Assembly (NCBI GenBank): GCA_008508345.1
Contig: QNGE01000908.1
Span: forward strand, 62,001-126,000
Length of the DNA stretch: 64,000 nt
Source of the DNA: Paragonimus westermani
Taxonomy: Eukaryota; Platyhelminthes; Trematoda; Plagiorchiida; Troglotrematidae
Direction of reading: 5' to 3'
Position 1 is the stretch's first letter. Every line of letters starts with the position of its first letter. The notes under the pieces were generated by a model. That model made no database searches. It was not told where the DNA came from and worked only from the letters and a program-made list of their open reading frames with translations. Below, one piece after another: positions 1 to 14,300 of this stretch. The translations under genes and the position numbers were made by a program.

Positions 1-1178
1 TGAATTCAGACCTCAGGAGGGTTTTTTGTCTACAAAGTTGCATCTATTTTCACTCATTAATTTATGCTTGTTTTTCCACTCCTAACCTTAAAACTGAATT
101 CATACCTACACACGTATATACACTTTCTTGTACTAAGATGAGCTGACTAAATCGCCGATTTAGTAGCAGGGTCTGGGCTGCATCTTGTTCTGTGGGGGAG
201 TAACGCAAATGGAGCTTGTTATACCACAAGCAGACAAAACACCAAGATGGTCAATAACAAGATTTATCTTTCACACATTTGCGAATGGCAAACGTAAAAA
301 CTAATTTTACCTTTAAGTAGCCATTTTGCAAATTATCCTATCAGGATTATCCTCGTTGAAGCTTGTAGCTCTTCAAACGTCAACAGTAAGGCACATCGGG
401 ATGAGATTAAATTGGGAAGCCAGTTAAGAATAAGGTGTACTATTTTCCACGCCCTCCTTTTCGACCTCTATAACTGCTTACCGTTTATTTCACTGGATGT
501 GTTTTTACTTCATCCTTTTCTTATTGAGACGTTCTATCCGTCAAAACATTCGTTTACTCATCTCATTATTATGCTATAGGCATAATGTAAATCTTCCGAA
601 CTTCAGTCCCAAATAACTACTATAGGTTGTCATATCACACTTTCGCTCAAAGCGACCCACCTTGATGGCATTCGCCATTGTATCTAATTAACACTCGGGA
701 GCGGGAACATTTGCGTTCGTTATTTGACCCCAGGCGAAAATCTTTTATCACTTATACCTTAGCAGAATAACATTGCGAGTTAGGTAACTGCCGTTTGCTT
801 TAAAATCAAACATTGACAGTCGTGTCTGCCATTCACGCGCTAATGGGAAAACAGTTTGAAATCTCAAGTGCATATAATTGTACGAATCCGATCGCATGTG
901 AACCGTTTTCACCTAGGTGGGTTAATTTTGCTAGATGCTTGTGCGTGCGCATCCGAACGACCCTGAATTAACTCAGCTGAATTAACTGTCACATTTTCCT
1001 CCCGCAGCTTATTTATGTCTTCTTCCAATCATTTCACGTTGTTTGCAGTTTGAAAACATTTCTTCATCCTTTGCTTATGACCTCTAGAATGGTGACTAAT
1101 TAAGTTTTGGACAAAACGCCGCTTATCGCTCAACGGTGACGAGTTTATGTAAACTAGGAATGATCCACGTTGACCTAC
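1..1178. other. No supported gene
   Basis: No paired splice sites around a convincing frame and no repeat were seen. Read as intron or intergenic sequence. Confidence 0.5.
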
Positions 1179-1355
1179 CTGTCACTAAGAGTTCGTAACG
1201 CTGTCCAGCGTTTCCGGACGAGACTGGACGTAGTCGGATGCGAACTGCAGGGCGAAGAACAGTTTGCTGACTAAGCGCGTCACGGTTTCGGTTCAACAAG
1301 ACACAGTTTTGTGGTGAGCGTTTGCAAAAAATCTGGCGAATAATTGACTTGTTTC
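1179..1355 (-). CDS. Internal exon, unrecognised protein
   Basis: A 177-base block is open throughout. It follows a pyrimidine-rich acceptor (reads TTTATTTTTGTCCAG on the minus strand) and ends at a near-consensus donor, ACAG/GTAGGT. It begins and ends in phase 1, so it is a symmetric exon of 59 codons. The peptide is basic and moderately polar, with two cysteines (FCKRSPQNC) and a stretch rich in arginine (RPAVRIRLRPVSSG). G+C is visibly higher than in the flanks. I recognise no domain. The nearest minus-strand candidate upstream is at 3118-3075, which ends in phase 0 and so does not join it directly. It could belong to the long minus-strand gene seen further along, which also favours phase 1, but nothing links them directly. 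Exon status is fairly likely. Function is unknown. Confidence 0.5.
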
Positions 1356-1727
1356 CTGGACAAAAATAAATAAGCAGAATAGTGCACTGTTCAGAACGAG
1401 TTTTTCTAGGCCGAGTTAGAAAAAATTGAAGGGTATCTTCAGTGAATTCAGCCTGCCCACTCGCAAAATGCTTGATGCTCAGAAAATGCACAAAATGTTG
1501 TAAATTGTTAAATAGTCGACACAAGGTGATTTACAGGTTTTATTTTGCAACGCACAGTTGTGAAAAGTCGATGTTTCTTTACGGACGAAAGACAATGAAA
1601 ATGGAATCTTGTTAGTCGGAATGTCTTGCTTAATCAATCTGTTACTGCAAGATTATTTAACAGGTTAAAACGCTCAATAAGCCGTGCATGTTAGATGTAA
1701 TATTGCTGACATTCTGGACACGTCCAG

Positions 1728-2061
1728 CAATCACGCTTATGGCACCTTTGAAATAAATAATGAACTAACTCGAACAGACAACAGGTTTCTAAAACAGTCA
1801 GAATCAATAGTAAAACAAAAACCACCACACCGTAAACCGAAACTTCAACTCTTGGTGAGTTATTACCATTTTCCAACCGTAGTGATAGGTTTTTATGCTA
1901 CGTAAATCCAGGCGAAATGCTTTGAAGCTGACCGCTGTGATAGCTGCACTCTGGGTGAATATGCATGTGTTAACCATTCGGCTACCACACTGACCACTGT
2001 TCGCGGACGCAGTGCAAAATGTACAAGTTCAGACTTTTTACAAGAAAATGAAAATAACTAA
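1728..2061 (+). CDS. Possible two-exon 3' end of a Cys-rich protein
   Basis: Bases 1728-1854 are open and end at CTTG/GTGAGT. A 57-base intron (1855-1911) would end at AAATCCAG. The frame then continues in phase 0 to a stop at 2059-2061. The second part carries five cysteines in 49 codons (KCFEADRCDSCTLGEYAC, later KC), reminiscent of small disulphide-rich extracellular modules but not matching EGF spacing. The first part is polar and lysine-rich. The upstream acceptor (CACGTCCAG) is acceptable, but the pyrimidine tract is weak. No AATAAA is seen close after the stop. An alternative splice inside the second part would open a different 60-codon frame. Real or chance cannot be settled by eye. 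Confidence 0.25.
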
Positions 2062-3074
2062 CGGTCTCTTGTTCGACTGGTATAGCCTACAGTTCAACCA
2101 CTCTCATCAGACAGCTTTCAACGATAATATTCCAGAAGTCGTTGTTTTGAGAACTCTCACTTTTTTCCGTCAGCTAATATACAAAGTTTTCCATTCGCGC
2201 TTCGTGTAGCTCAAATTTCAAATTTTAACCAATGTTGCTGTCAAGTCATTGTAAAACTGACTGTAAGACAATCGAATATGATATGCTTAAAGATATGCAA
2301 AGTAACTTCAAAAACGGAACGTTTGGAAAAGTTATTCTGAACATCAGGCAATTTACACACTTCCCGGTAAGCAGACATTTTGATACGTATGATGTTATAC
2401 CTGACTAGATGGTTTCTCAACATGATTGGATGAATAGTGACAACGGAATTTCAAGAGAAAGACGTAGAACTTTCGATTTGTCTGTCCATATTAGCTCATT
2501 CTTCAAATAAAGCTCACAATCTGCTTGGTTTCAATTTGTAATCTAAACTATTGGATGAAGCTATCTGATGTCTTTTCGTTAACCGCCCGTGAAGTCCCAA
2601 TGGAATGGTTTGTTATACGAAACTCAATAGAAAGTCCATCTTGAGTACCAAACTTTTTTGAAGTACTATCGATCTGTGAACAGTTCAGCTTGGGTTAATT
2701 CCTTAAATATGTGTTCAGACGCATAAAGCAGCTTTTGGTAATTCACAACCTGCAACGTGAGAAATGAATGCAAATGAATGTAAACGAACTATGCAACTCA
2801 TCCAATTTTGCATATCTGTAGGTGCTTGACGGATGAATCCCATTGCAGTATGAAATAAAAAATAGGTCCAGCAAAATTTACTGTCTGCTAAATTTACCAG
2901 TTTTTTGTAGTTTTACGTGTGTGTATTTTGCACCGAAAACGTTGGTGGTCAACAGAACTAATTGACCTAAACTGACATTGTCACTTTGTTTTCAATAGTG
3001 TTCTAAGCTGTGCTCATCAGTGAAGATAAACAGGGCAATAATGTTTTTGACAACGCAGCCAGAATGGTACTTAC

Positions 3075-3118
3075 ACAAGCATCACCGTGGTGATAAAAGT
3101 GTGTTAATCTATTTGGGC
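3075..3118 (-). CDS. Small exon candidate
   Basis: This 44-base minus-strand block lies between an acceptor ending ATATCAG and the donor TTGT/GTAAGT. One frame is open, starting in phase 1 and ending in phase 0, and reads PNRLTHFYHHGDAC. The donor is good. The acceptor has only a poor pyrimidine tract. It lies about 1.7 kb upstream of the better exon at 1355-1179, but the phases do not join directly. It could equally be a chance match. Confidence 0.2.
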
Positions 3119-4984
3119 CTGATATGACTTCAGTGTTGCAGTCACCATTGTGGTTGAGTAGTCAGGATATGAACAGAAGTCCGAAGCCTAATAATAACTA
3201 GTGTACATACTAGTAGTTTCCATTAGCATTCAAAGAGGGTTGGTTAAGTGCAAACGCAGCAGTTCAGTGTAGACGATGTTGAAGTTGTACCGGTGAGAAT
3301 TCTGTAGCGTGTATTAGTAAACTCTGTGATGTAGATGTTTGCTTTGTGTTCGACATATAATATTTACCTCTGTTTCATAAACTCTAGTTCGTACCATTGC
3401 TTTTCTTATAAGACGAAATGGAATAAGATGGAATTGAGTTTCAGATGGAAACTAATACTGAAAAACTGTTTACACGTTTTGATGAAGCTGAACAAATTTT
3501 TAAAAATTGTGTTTCTGTTATTTAAAACTGAGCTTCATTTTTCAAGATGTATCGAAAATTTTTCTCTGCGTCATTCAAGTATATATAACTCGCCTGATGC
3601 TTTCAACTTTAACGTTCTCAAGGTTTTTGGTCCAAATTCACCCAGTGGAAGATTTTTACGAAACTTCTGTGATCTTTTTAGTAACGGACTTAAATTCTCC
3701 CCATGAATGCTCAAATGTTAATGATTTTTCGGGTTTTTAAAGTTTTAAGAAATATGCAAATAAGCGGGCAGTTGAGCTAGAAAAGTTGACCAAACATTCG
3801 ATTCGTGACAAAAATTTTTACTATAACGGAAGTAAAAGGTCGGGCGGATGCTCATACCTATGTGTAGGTTCACAATCGTCCGCACTTTGGCAAAATAACT
3901 TGAGAGACAATCAGCCATACAGGGGACTTTTTGTTGACAATAGTGGTTAACTTAGGTATAAGTATGAACCAACTTGATTTCAGCAACAGACCAATATACT
4001 TGCTAAGGCTCAAGTATGCTCACCACTTGGTGTTTGTAAACTGTGGTCTCTGTCAAGTTGGAATGTGTAATTGTCTTCATCACGTGACTGCTTGAAAGTG
4101 AAAATGCCCATCTATAAAAAGTGCGCTATTGAGTTTTATAGTTTTAGCCGAGGCTGAACTAAGAAAACGGTACAATTACGTATCATTTGAGGGTACTCGA
4201 GTTAGTCACTACAGTATGTGCGCATTATTTTAGTTCTCATTCGGTGATCGTACTGTATAACCTATCAGACTTTAAACAAGTGTCCAGCAACATTCCGATA
4301 ATTTTTGAAATAAATTTGCTCCATACAGCCTGTTTCTTTCATGCTAAATTCTGGGGCTGAATGATCTCCGGAAGCTGACGAGCTGACTCAGTTTTATATG
4401 TAGGAAGTCCAAAAAAGCTAAAAACCCAAAGTAAAAACGCCCAGCTGTTGAAATCGATTGGTAATTACAGTTCAGGTCCACTGACTGAATAGCGAAGGAA
4501 GCGGTGATTAATAGTTGTGAAAGTAAACCACAGATGACAAACTTTGTCTATAATATGCGGGAGGAGTCGTTATTCTTCCATAAACAAGTTTTTATCTCGG
4601 TCTGTCATCTTTGTGCCAAGTAAACCAAACCAAGCCAACTATCTAATGGGAAACGAACACATGACATTCGCTGGAGTTAAATAAGCAAACCGCTGTTTCG
4701 CTTGTTTATTTTCAAAGCATGTTTTTGTGGTGTACCGTTCTAAGTGACCAGAATTAACCTTTTGGCCACTTCCTCCAGTCAAGAAATTCATTGAGCCTTG
4801 CGGATTCCAGACAACCCTTATTCCCCGTTTTACTTTTCAAGACTAGTATTACTGGACTCATTCGATAGTTTTGTACACCATTCCACAGTTTGACGCATGT
4901 TGAATTATTACGTTTATGGGTGTCAGCGAACGGGCAAGATTCAGCCTAAGGCTTCTCCCGCCTCTGCTTTTATTTCTGCCCTAG

Positions 4985-5336
4985 GTCCGGGATTGGATCA
5001 TGGAGGAACACATTTCCATATGTTATCACCTTTGAATTCCTTCTGTTCAAACTTCATAATTCCTTCCTGTTCTGATGTTTATGTGTACCGTAGTTGGATT
5101 GCACCACAGTTAGGAAACTTGTGTGGTTTCCTTGCATCCCGTATACTTCACGATCGATTAGATGGTCTCGCTGAATTTGCATTAATATCGAATTTTACAG
5201 GTTATTTTCTGGTAGGGCATTTCGAAAATATCAACGAAACACAAGTGAGTCCGCACTGAACCTAAACGTGATGTAATCTACTCTTTTCAATTCATGTGAC
5301 AATTTTTTCCTCTAGGTTTGTTGCTGCTTCCGGTAA
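4985..5336 (+). CDS. Candidate exon of 86 codons plus short final exon
   Basis: The acceptor is strong: a 20-base pyrimidine-rich run ends in GCCCTAG at 4984. The block 4985-5244 is open for 86 codons and ends at ACAA/GTGAGT. The predicted peptide has hydrophobic and aromatic segments (SWIAPQLGNLCGFLASRI, then GYFLVGHF) and one NET sequon near its end. A 71-base intron would end at TTTTTTCCTCTAG (5315). The next exon, read in phase 0, gives only VCCCFR before a TAA at 5334-5336, so this would be a C-terminus. No AATAAA was seen in the next 150 bases. I do not recognise the family. Confidence 0.35.
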
Positions 5337-8300
5337 TGAGGGAAGTAGTTTCGCGAGTTTCAGCAAGGTGAATCTTTTTTATTAGACCCTGCATTGGTTT
5401 GGTGTACGACACAATTGGCCGCAAGCCAGACAAAATCCCATGGGATTGGAGTCAAAAATTCACTGATGTCTTAAACAATTCTTACATAAGAACGACGAGG
5501 GCCTAATGAGGTCCTGATTGTGCATTCTGTTCTCTAGACTGGGAAAGCATTTCAACTTGGATGTTCAAAGTCTGATAAAATTGTAAATTTTGAATAACCA
5601 CTTTGTATTATGATTGGTCGCTTAACAAAACCTTTTTAAAAAAAACATGATTCTAATTCATCACGCCATATCGAATGGGCACATTTCAGGGGGTAGATAA
5701 TGTAACTGTAACTTAGTGAACTGAACTTAGTCGGAAATTCAACGGCAGAACAACTGGTACATTACATCATCCGAGGTCCAATTTATCCGAAGTTGACTGA
5801 CCTTCAACCAGGAGCCAATTTTCGCGCGAGCTATTGTTTCGGTGATTATCACCCACTTGCTTGTCAGTTTTGCTGTCCAGAGGAATATTTTCGAACTTTA
5901 TAAATCTAACTGGAAGAGCCAGAGCATGCATTCTGCTTCTTTTAAGATTCGGTAGGTTTTCTGATGTGGAAAATGGGGCCTCAGCATAACTTTCTAAAAA
6001 ACATTCGCCAGCCCAGCTACCTTTCATAAGCAGCGAAAGGTAAACCACACTTGAACGGTAACACAGAATTTATGGGTGGCTGATTGTGCTATCTGGCCAA
6101 TCAGTTCGAAACTGACCAGAGGTAAGGTCAGTTGCAAAATATGCATTTCAGGAAGGCTCTTTGAGCACCAATTGAGCTAAGTTTCTATTTTTTATTATTT
6201 TCCTGCGGCTAGAACTTAAACTATTTCAGATAGGTCCATTGCGCTAGACATAAGCATGTTGTACTGTTGTATTTTAAGAAGCATTCACCTCAGGCTTTGA
6301 AGCACACATGAAATTAGATTACAATTACTACCGCCTGTTTTTGTTCGAAAATAATTCAATGTTCGCCACGGGGAAACCCCTAACATGAAACAGGTGGAAA
6401 CAACTGTTCAAGAAGTTCTTGCCCGAACCTAGTCTGTGGCTGTGATAGATGTCTGTTTGCTGCGGACCAAACATAAACAATCGAGGTAACTTTGCCGACA
6501 AGAAAAAAACGTAACACGTGAAGGATTTGAGAAAACTCGCTCGCTCCCTTTAGCGTTACAAAAATTTCTAGTATCAGGCATTTCCGCTAAAGAAAAAACG
6601 ACAGGAACAACGTGGGACAAAACAGCTTTGGGCTTGAAACGATGCAGGTCTTTCCGACGTAGCCAAGCTTCATAACATCCTCGCTTCAGGGAACATTTTT
6701 GGCAAAACCTTATCTCAGCAAAAATGAGAGGGTACTTTGAAAGCTGCTCCGTCTTATTTTTTCGCTAGATTAGTTGTCAGCAAACAGTCAATAAGAGAGA
6801 TTTCAAACTTTCAGCGCGCAGAGAATGATGGGGATCTCTTTCTGGAAAGTGAGCATTTGCAACTAATTACCCAATGGAAACGGAAGCAACGTGAACCTGG
6901 CTCAATCCTGAATATTGCGTTTACTTAAGTTCCGGCAGTGATTATAGAAGCAGGCTGAAGGAGTTGCTTTCCGCAGTGCGTAATTTAAGAGTATTAATGT
7001 TGGTCTAGTCTTACGCTAAATAAAAACGGCTAGAATGCCTTCTTGGTAGTTGAAACTAGCTTAATTAGAATCACTTAAGCTTGCCCCCTATCTAGATCAG
7101 TACATATTTACAGCAGCGTAAACCTCTCGTTACTCTACTGCCGCCATTGCAATTCTGACTGGTTTATTCTGCTACCAGTACTTGAATCTGAAATGCACCT
7201 AATGGTCATAATTATTTAGGACGACTATTCCGATCTTCTTTTTCAGGTCGACCGCGTAATAGTCACAACGCAATGCTTACTTCTACACCTGAGTTTAGGG
7301 AGTTTTTAGTTGTTGGGCAGTGCACGGAAAGTTTTGATGTTACTCAATCAGTAGTCACCTACGTTTGTATTGCATGAGTGTTTACAAAATAATGTTATCC
7401 TGCAAACACTTCGTGTTGAATAAGAACACTTTCTCACACTGGGATGTTACAAGCTGTAATTACTATACCGCTAACTCTGACACTTCCCGTTCATGTATTG
7501 TGCTCCGAATAAAACGACCTTGTGTACGGCCCAAGAGAAAATATCAACAGATTTTCAACTTACAGCCTTATGCCAATATACAATTGTATTAAGAGATTGT
7601 TTAGTAGTGAGTTTTACGAGTGCCAACATTTGCTGAATAAAAGGACGAATGGTTGGCTGTCTGCTGTTTCACGTAATAAGATGGTGGATGCTCCGATCAA
7701 TTTAAACAAATGGCTGTTTTGTTACTAAAAATAAAAACGAGGAATCATACTATCTGTCACTTTGTAGGCTGATCTACACCAGGCTTACCAGTGAGAAAAT
7801 GAGAAACGTGGTGTTTCCTTTAGCAGTAAAGTTGTTTATGTACAGGTAAAACGGTAATCAAGCCAGATACTCGTTATCATTAAATTTCCCAAGTATATTT
7901 TCCATCACTCTGGTCCTAGTCACTTGTATTCACCTATTCAACTGTTGCTCTTTCACACAATTGGAATTATGTTGATCTGCCTGCATAATTATTAGCTGGC
8001 ATCTTTTGATAGAGTTCTGTTCAAGGAACTGTTTAAAGTTTGTAAAATGGCAATGTTTTGGGTATTTGCAAACTTGCTAAAGACAGATGGTCACCAAATG
8101 AGCCAAGAAAAGCACTGGCTTTTCAATTCAGTGATAAAAATAACTCTAACTTGACATGTCTTGGATATCGTTAGAAGAATTTCTAATTTTCCCCTTGTAC
8201 CATGTGAATTCTCAAATGATTTCACAATAAATATTTGAAAGACCGTTGCTTTGACTTTTTCATCTTTATTCAAGTGAGCAACCAAAACCTTAAAATTGCC

Positions 8301-11300
8301 CAGAGCAGATCGGTCAGCGAGTCAGAGCTCAGTCTACCGGAAATTTGATTCTGCAGTTAATTTTGTGATGGAACAAAAAACTGTTCACGTAGAAGCTGAC
8401 TGTCACTTTAGAATTCCTACCTAAGACACCGGGTTGTATTTGACTGATTGTTCCATAAAGCAGGGATTAATAAAGATCAACCGGATGTGATTCAGTAAGA
8501 AATAGATTTGAGAAAAGCAGTGCAGTTGTTTGACGTGAGAGCTCATCAAGATGTTCGTCAAATTTCGTTAAGGTAACTGACCATTCAGCTGCTTCCAAAA
8601 ACAATTGAGTTACCACTACCCAGGGCAACTCTCATTTAATTCGAGTTTAATCCCGTTTAAGACTTTCGTTAAACCAAAGTCACCGGTTTTAAATTGTGGT
8701 TTGAAGAGTAGTGTGCATTTGTTTGGAAATGAAACGGCGCAGCTTAGAACCACTTAAAAACCACTGGTTCATAATTGTACAAAATACAAATCAAACCGTC
8801 ATAAAACTGTGACGTAAATCTTCGATCAATTTTTAGTTTTCTGAGTTTTGGACGAAGAGGCTTTTCGAAAGTTGTACGGTTTCACCTGCGAGTGTTTTAA
8901 GGGTCAGCTGTCCAACCAGGATTAGCAACAAAACACTTCGAATTTGAGAAATAGCCCTCCAGTGTAAGTTTAACAAACTTTCCATTATATGCAAACGTTA
9001 CATCAATTCACCAAAAGACAGGCGAAAAGTGACAAGTCTAATTTGGATTATAATCACAAGTAGTTACGGAAGTCAAAACTGTGCACTCTTCATATCAACT
9101 CATTGGCGAATACATGAACCGGTGTACGATTCAGTTTTTTTCCCACGCCAAAAAAATTCTATCACGCTCAAAACGTGGTTACAAGTTCGACAGATTACAA
9201 TAAAAATCATAAAGAAATGTTTGAGGAACGTCATATTTCATTAGCAACCACAATATAGTCGCGGAGTGGTAATCTCTGGTAACGATTGTTCTCAGTTAGT
9301 TAAGCGACGGTTCTACATTTATTCAGTGGTGTTTTTGCACAAATGGTACGCAACTGTTTTTTGGTTATATACAAATATACAAAGCTCTGATATAAAAGAG
9401 CATTAAAAACAATTGGCTTCAAAAAACTGAAATCCAGCTTCAAATAATATGAGCTTTCCGAACCATTCCTTTGTTCAGTCGCAAAGCTTATGTTTGAAAT
9501 AGTAACGTAGCGTTGAAACAGTTACTTTGTGGTCAACAACCACGTCTTCTTCGGACGTTTCGATCAATTTGTACATATTCCACTTGGCTCAGAATAATTT
9601 TCAAAATTGTTCACAAAATTGACGAGTACGGTTTTTTTTACATATATAATTACTGCATGCAATTAGTTGACCACCAAGAGTGGCTCAAAACCACTGCAGA
9701 GTCTAGTTCATTTGTTGACTTTTTTCATCCGGACAACAGCATTACTTTGGTGTCCTAATGCAAACATTTCGGGGTTTAATTCATGACTGTTCTATAAATC
9801 GTTAATATAATCTTACTCTTTTGTGTGTTTTCTGATTACAAATTCTAGTTTTCAATTACTGCGTGCTTCGTGTACAAATGCAAATTAACAACACCGTTTA
9901 AAATGACAGGTGTACAAGTTGATTATGATATAAATTTGACTGGATTTTATGTAGCCGCAAAGTACTAGTTTTATTACCCAACTTTCTTTGAAGGTTGAAA
10001 AAAGATGTCGGGAACAGAAGTTCGAATTACTACTTCGTCTAAAAGATAAAAAACTGCTCGGCAGGTCAATGCCACATAAGACACCAAGTGCCATTACACT
10101 GCTGTTAAAAACAACTGAGTTATAACATTTCCCTCTCACCATGGACAGTAGTCGAACGTTTTGGAGGTTTTCAGCGCCATCCACGAATGACTAACGAAAC
10201 TGCATGCAATCTAATTTGGCTGTGTTTCCTAATCAAATTTTATGCCGCCTGCACCCTTTCGACTGTTATCCAAGGAAGTGTGTTGCGTTCTGTTCTTTCC
10301 TGGTTATTTTAAAAACACACGGGAAGAAGACGAATGTCACACTAATTTGGACACAACATTCATCAAGTCATCCAAGCATGTCTGAATTTTTGTTTGATCA
10401 ATGTTCTTCACTGTTAGCTCGGAATTGTCAGATAAAGTGCTATACCAAGTTCACCTAAAGTGACGGTTGTTCCAGCAAAAGCTATTCAAAAAGGCAACCA
10501 TTCGAAATTTCAAAAACTCAACAAGTTTCACCTAATCGCTGCTCATTGTATTGCGCATATATATTTTGAAAAGGGGCTGTGACTTTGCATAATCACCGAC
10601 CGTGCAAAGTGTTTTACGATTGTAATTGATCTATTCTTCCCCGTTTCTAAAGAATTATCTCGAAGTGTTCAGAGGAAATAATCAGGAAATGCGAAACTCT
10701 GATTTGATATATTTTAACGAACAACGGGGGGTGGTGGTTGATAACTCTGAGTTCATTTACGGCTTTTCGGAGTAATTCGTGGATTTGTCTGTCTCATGTT
10801 ATATTATTGTGCAGCAATCTAAAAGTGTGATAAATTTTCACATTTATAGAAGACTCAGCAATCGTAAATATGCCTCCGGGAAGATTTATTTCAGAACACA
10901 ACGCTGAGTCTGCCACACAGCCAACCTCAAAATGCGTAATTGAATTATTTGGTCAAAGCGAGTAGAATAATGGTTCCGAACTGCCACAAACAATCTTCCA
11001 GCAAGATCAGGGAGTGTGGAGTTCGTGTGACTCTGTGGTGTTGTATAATTAGATTCCAATAGCATTTCTCATCCTGGGAGAATATTAAGCTAACAAGCTG
11101 GGCGATCATTGGCGCATCGTTCACGTTAGGTCAACTCATCGAGAAAACGATTCCAAGGATATTAACTCATTTGTAATCATGGGACATTTCATTTTCAAAC
11201 AGATATTCTTCCGACCGGAAAAATGATGCGAATTCTCAGTCCATAAAATGTTTTGTGTCCATGTTATTTCAGAAAATACGGAAGTGTTTCATGATATCCG

Positions 11301-14300
11301 TATTCGTTCGTCGTCCAAATTTAACCTCGAGATGGCCTTTCGCCTAACAAACTACAAACTGTTCAACAGAGTTCGATTGATTGTTTCTTCTTCTACAAAT
11401 CAAAGTAAGAAACATTCGTTCATGGCTATTTAATTTCATTCACCGGTCGGGGCTAGGAATGATTAACTACTTCTTGCGTTCGATTTTTATTTAAGATAAC
11501 CGCCAGTTTTTCCAGCTAGGAATGAAAGAGTTCGGGTTAATTTTTTGAGAAACAAATACAATCAAGCATTAGGGCTAATTTAATAACATACAATTAACGT
11601 CATAATCTTGAGAATGTATGCGGCAATAACAAAATTCATTGTGTTAGAGTTGGCCACATTGATATAATTGAAATTCTAGCTTGCGGTTCAGACTGATGTG
11701 TTCTTCTTCAACTAAACCGAAGCAGAATTCTATGTACCAAACTGCTAACTTTGGACGCCCTATAGCAGCTAGATTACGTTTTCTTCTGAAAGAGTAGAGG
11801 TGACTTTTAATCCGTTTGAACTGTATCATTCGAGTATACACCTGGACGGACTCAACTGCTGAGCGAAAACAATACACTGATTGTTGAAATTTGAAGAAAA
11901 ACATGGATTGATGGGAATACTGATCGGTAAACAGACTGTTTAGTCCAGAACGAATTAGTTATGGCAAGAAGTTTACAGTATGCCCTGTAACAATGAACAA
12001 CATGAGTAGTCCACCACGGTTTCCGGAGGCAGCTGTCCGAAAATTATCGGTTATTTGAATGATTTTCAATTTGCGTCAAGAGAATGTCAACACTGAAATA
12101 CGTTCACTCTCAACTTTCCCAGTCGATACGATAACGTTTGATAATAGGGTGATTCTAAGAGGGTTGACTTGTGTAAACTCCTCCTTCTAGGTTTAAGGCA
12201 GATTAAAATAAAGGATTTTCTCTGTTGTGAAGTCTGTTAGTAAACTAAACCAGAGGATGTTCAGAGGTAGAAAACGGGACTACTACATTCATCCATCTGA
12301 TCTGTACGTTGTATGTCAAAACATTGCAGTCGTTTTCAAACAAACCTAGAGGAGTCAGAGTAGCGCCAACGGTGCTCAACTGCATATCAAAGAGGGTAGA
12401 AACGTCACTTTGTTTATGCATAGAAAAGTTGTGATATTTCTACTTAGTGTTGTGATTTTTTCTTAGTTTGACTATGCCGCTTTTAAAATATCCCTGATGA
12501 GAATAACGAAGTCGACATTTCGAGAAGAGTTGAGATTTCAGTGTGTAGGCTGGACTGTTTATTCAGTAAATTTCAATTCAGAGTTTGAGTGGCTTTACAG
12601 CACGATTACTATTCTCGGGTCTAAACTAAATGCATCACATGTTAAACTGTTGATATGTGTTCATACAAATGTTTATTAATGAAAAAATACTCAGCCACCG
12701 TTATAAATAATAACTCTTCTTCAACAGTGAATGCTAAGCTTGGCAGCAAAGTGGATACTAAGAGATTATTTTGTTTGTGAAAGGCTTCTGAAGCGCAGGT
12801 TTACCGGTCAAACACTGATATCTTTTAAAGCAAACTAACCTACGTGGATGATCACTTAGATGGCCTTTATCGTTCACCATGATTATTCTGAGAAAGTCAT
12901 GGCAGACTGGGGAGGTTAAACGAACTTTAAGTCATACGAACACAGAAATGTTTCGGAACTGGGCTTGAATAAACTGGTAGTGGGCGTGTGTGATAAAATA
13001 AACCGAAATGGCGACCGGTTCTGACTTACTTATAAAAAACCATCTCTGCCTTCAGAATTAACGGGAAGTTTCATGCAGTGAAATGGAACCGTTTTCTGGA
13101 TAGGACAACCGAAAATTTATGTGCACGTACTCATCAAAACTATTTACCATAATTTTGAAAATGAAGACCGCTCACTGTATCCAGGCAACCAATCAGAATA
13201 ACCTCTGTTGGCTACTGCAAATATGATTGGCTCATTGGATTTTAGCAGGACTACAGTTTTCTGTGTGATTGGTGTTGACCGGGTTTCAAACGTGTTTCTG
13301 GCCGGCAACCAAAATGAAATCTTTGTTCACACAAAGTGAAACTCGATGCAACGTGTTACTGACATGCACTTGTTTGCAGAATGCCTGCAGATTAAAACAA
13401 ATCAGACCTCAGTAGCACGTGTACATTTTTATGACATAGTAGTTGAGCTACTCTTCACTTACGTCTAATTAATCTTCGCACATTTGAACAAAATTCAGCA
13501 AGCCATTTCTAAACGTAGCGCTGGGCTCAAATTCTGGTTCTTTTCAAACGTGCCTGTCGTGTTTGATTTTTGCACAACATTGGGTGAAACTCTGAAACAC
13601 GTTCTAAAATGACGTTGCTGATCGCCTCTAAGGCTTAGCCAAAATACCGTACAAAAGGGACTGACAGCCTGTTTTACAAGGCGGTCAAAGCCTTCCAAAA
13701 AGATCAAGGCTTAACCTGTTCTAACAATAGCGGAAATCGAGCAGATTCATTTTCCTTAAAACAAGCCGGATGGAGGATTTTTTCTACGCAAAGTTTATTA
13801 TCAACTGTGAGCAGTGCCTATGTTATATCAGCCAGACTTCAAAATACTTAACAAGACAGCATGGGTTTTTCGGTGGACGCATGAAAAGATTTTGATATAT
13901 ATTGTGAAAAAAATAATGTGAACAGGTTGGTGTCATTCATAATAAATGTTATAAGCCTACGGAATGAAAAAGCGAACATTGCAATAATTAATCAACAGAA
14001 CGGGTTCAATAGATGGGACGAGATATTTCCTGCTGATCTTTAGATATCTCGCAATCTGTACGAAATATCGCCTCACTGCTCACGAGAGGTAGGCAAACTC
14101 AACTGTACGTATGCACGGACGCACAAAATGATGAGCCACAGTAGATGGATTGGATGAATGATAAACGCTCAACAGACGCTAAACGTTCTTTTAGTGAAAA
14201 TATCATGTTTAAGTGACCACTTGAGCCAGATTTTTTTGAAACATTGAAGCAGCATGTGGGAAACCAGCTGGAAGGATTAGAGAAAAAATTCATTTGGCTT

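Noticed and set aside
3268..3292. Short plus-strand block reading VDDVEVVP before CCG/GTGAGA
   Set aside because: No pyrimidine tract before the acceptor. At this length it is likely chance.
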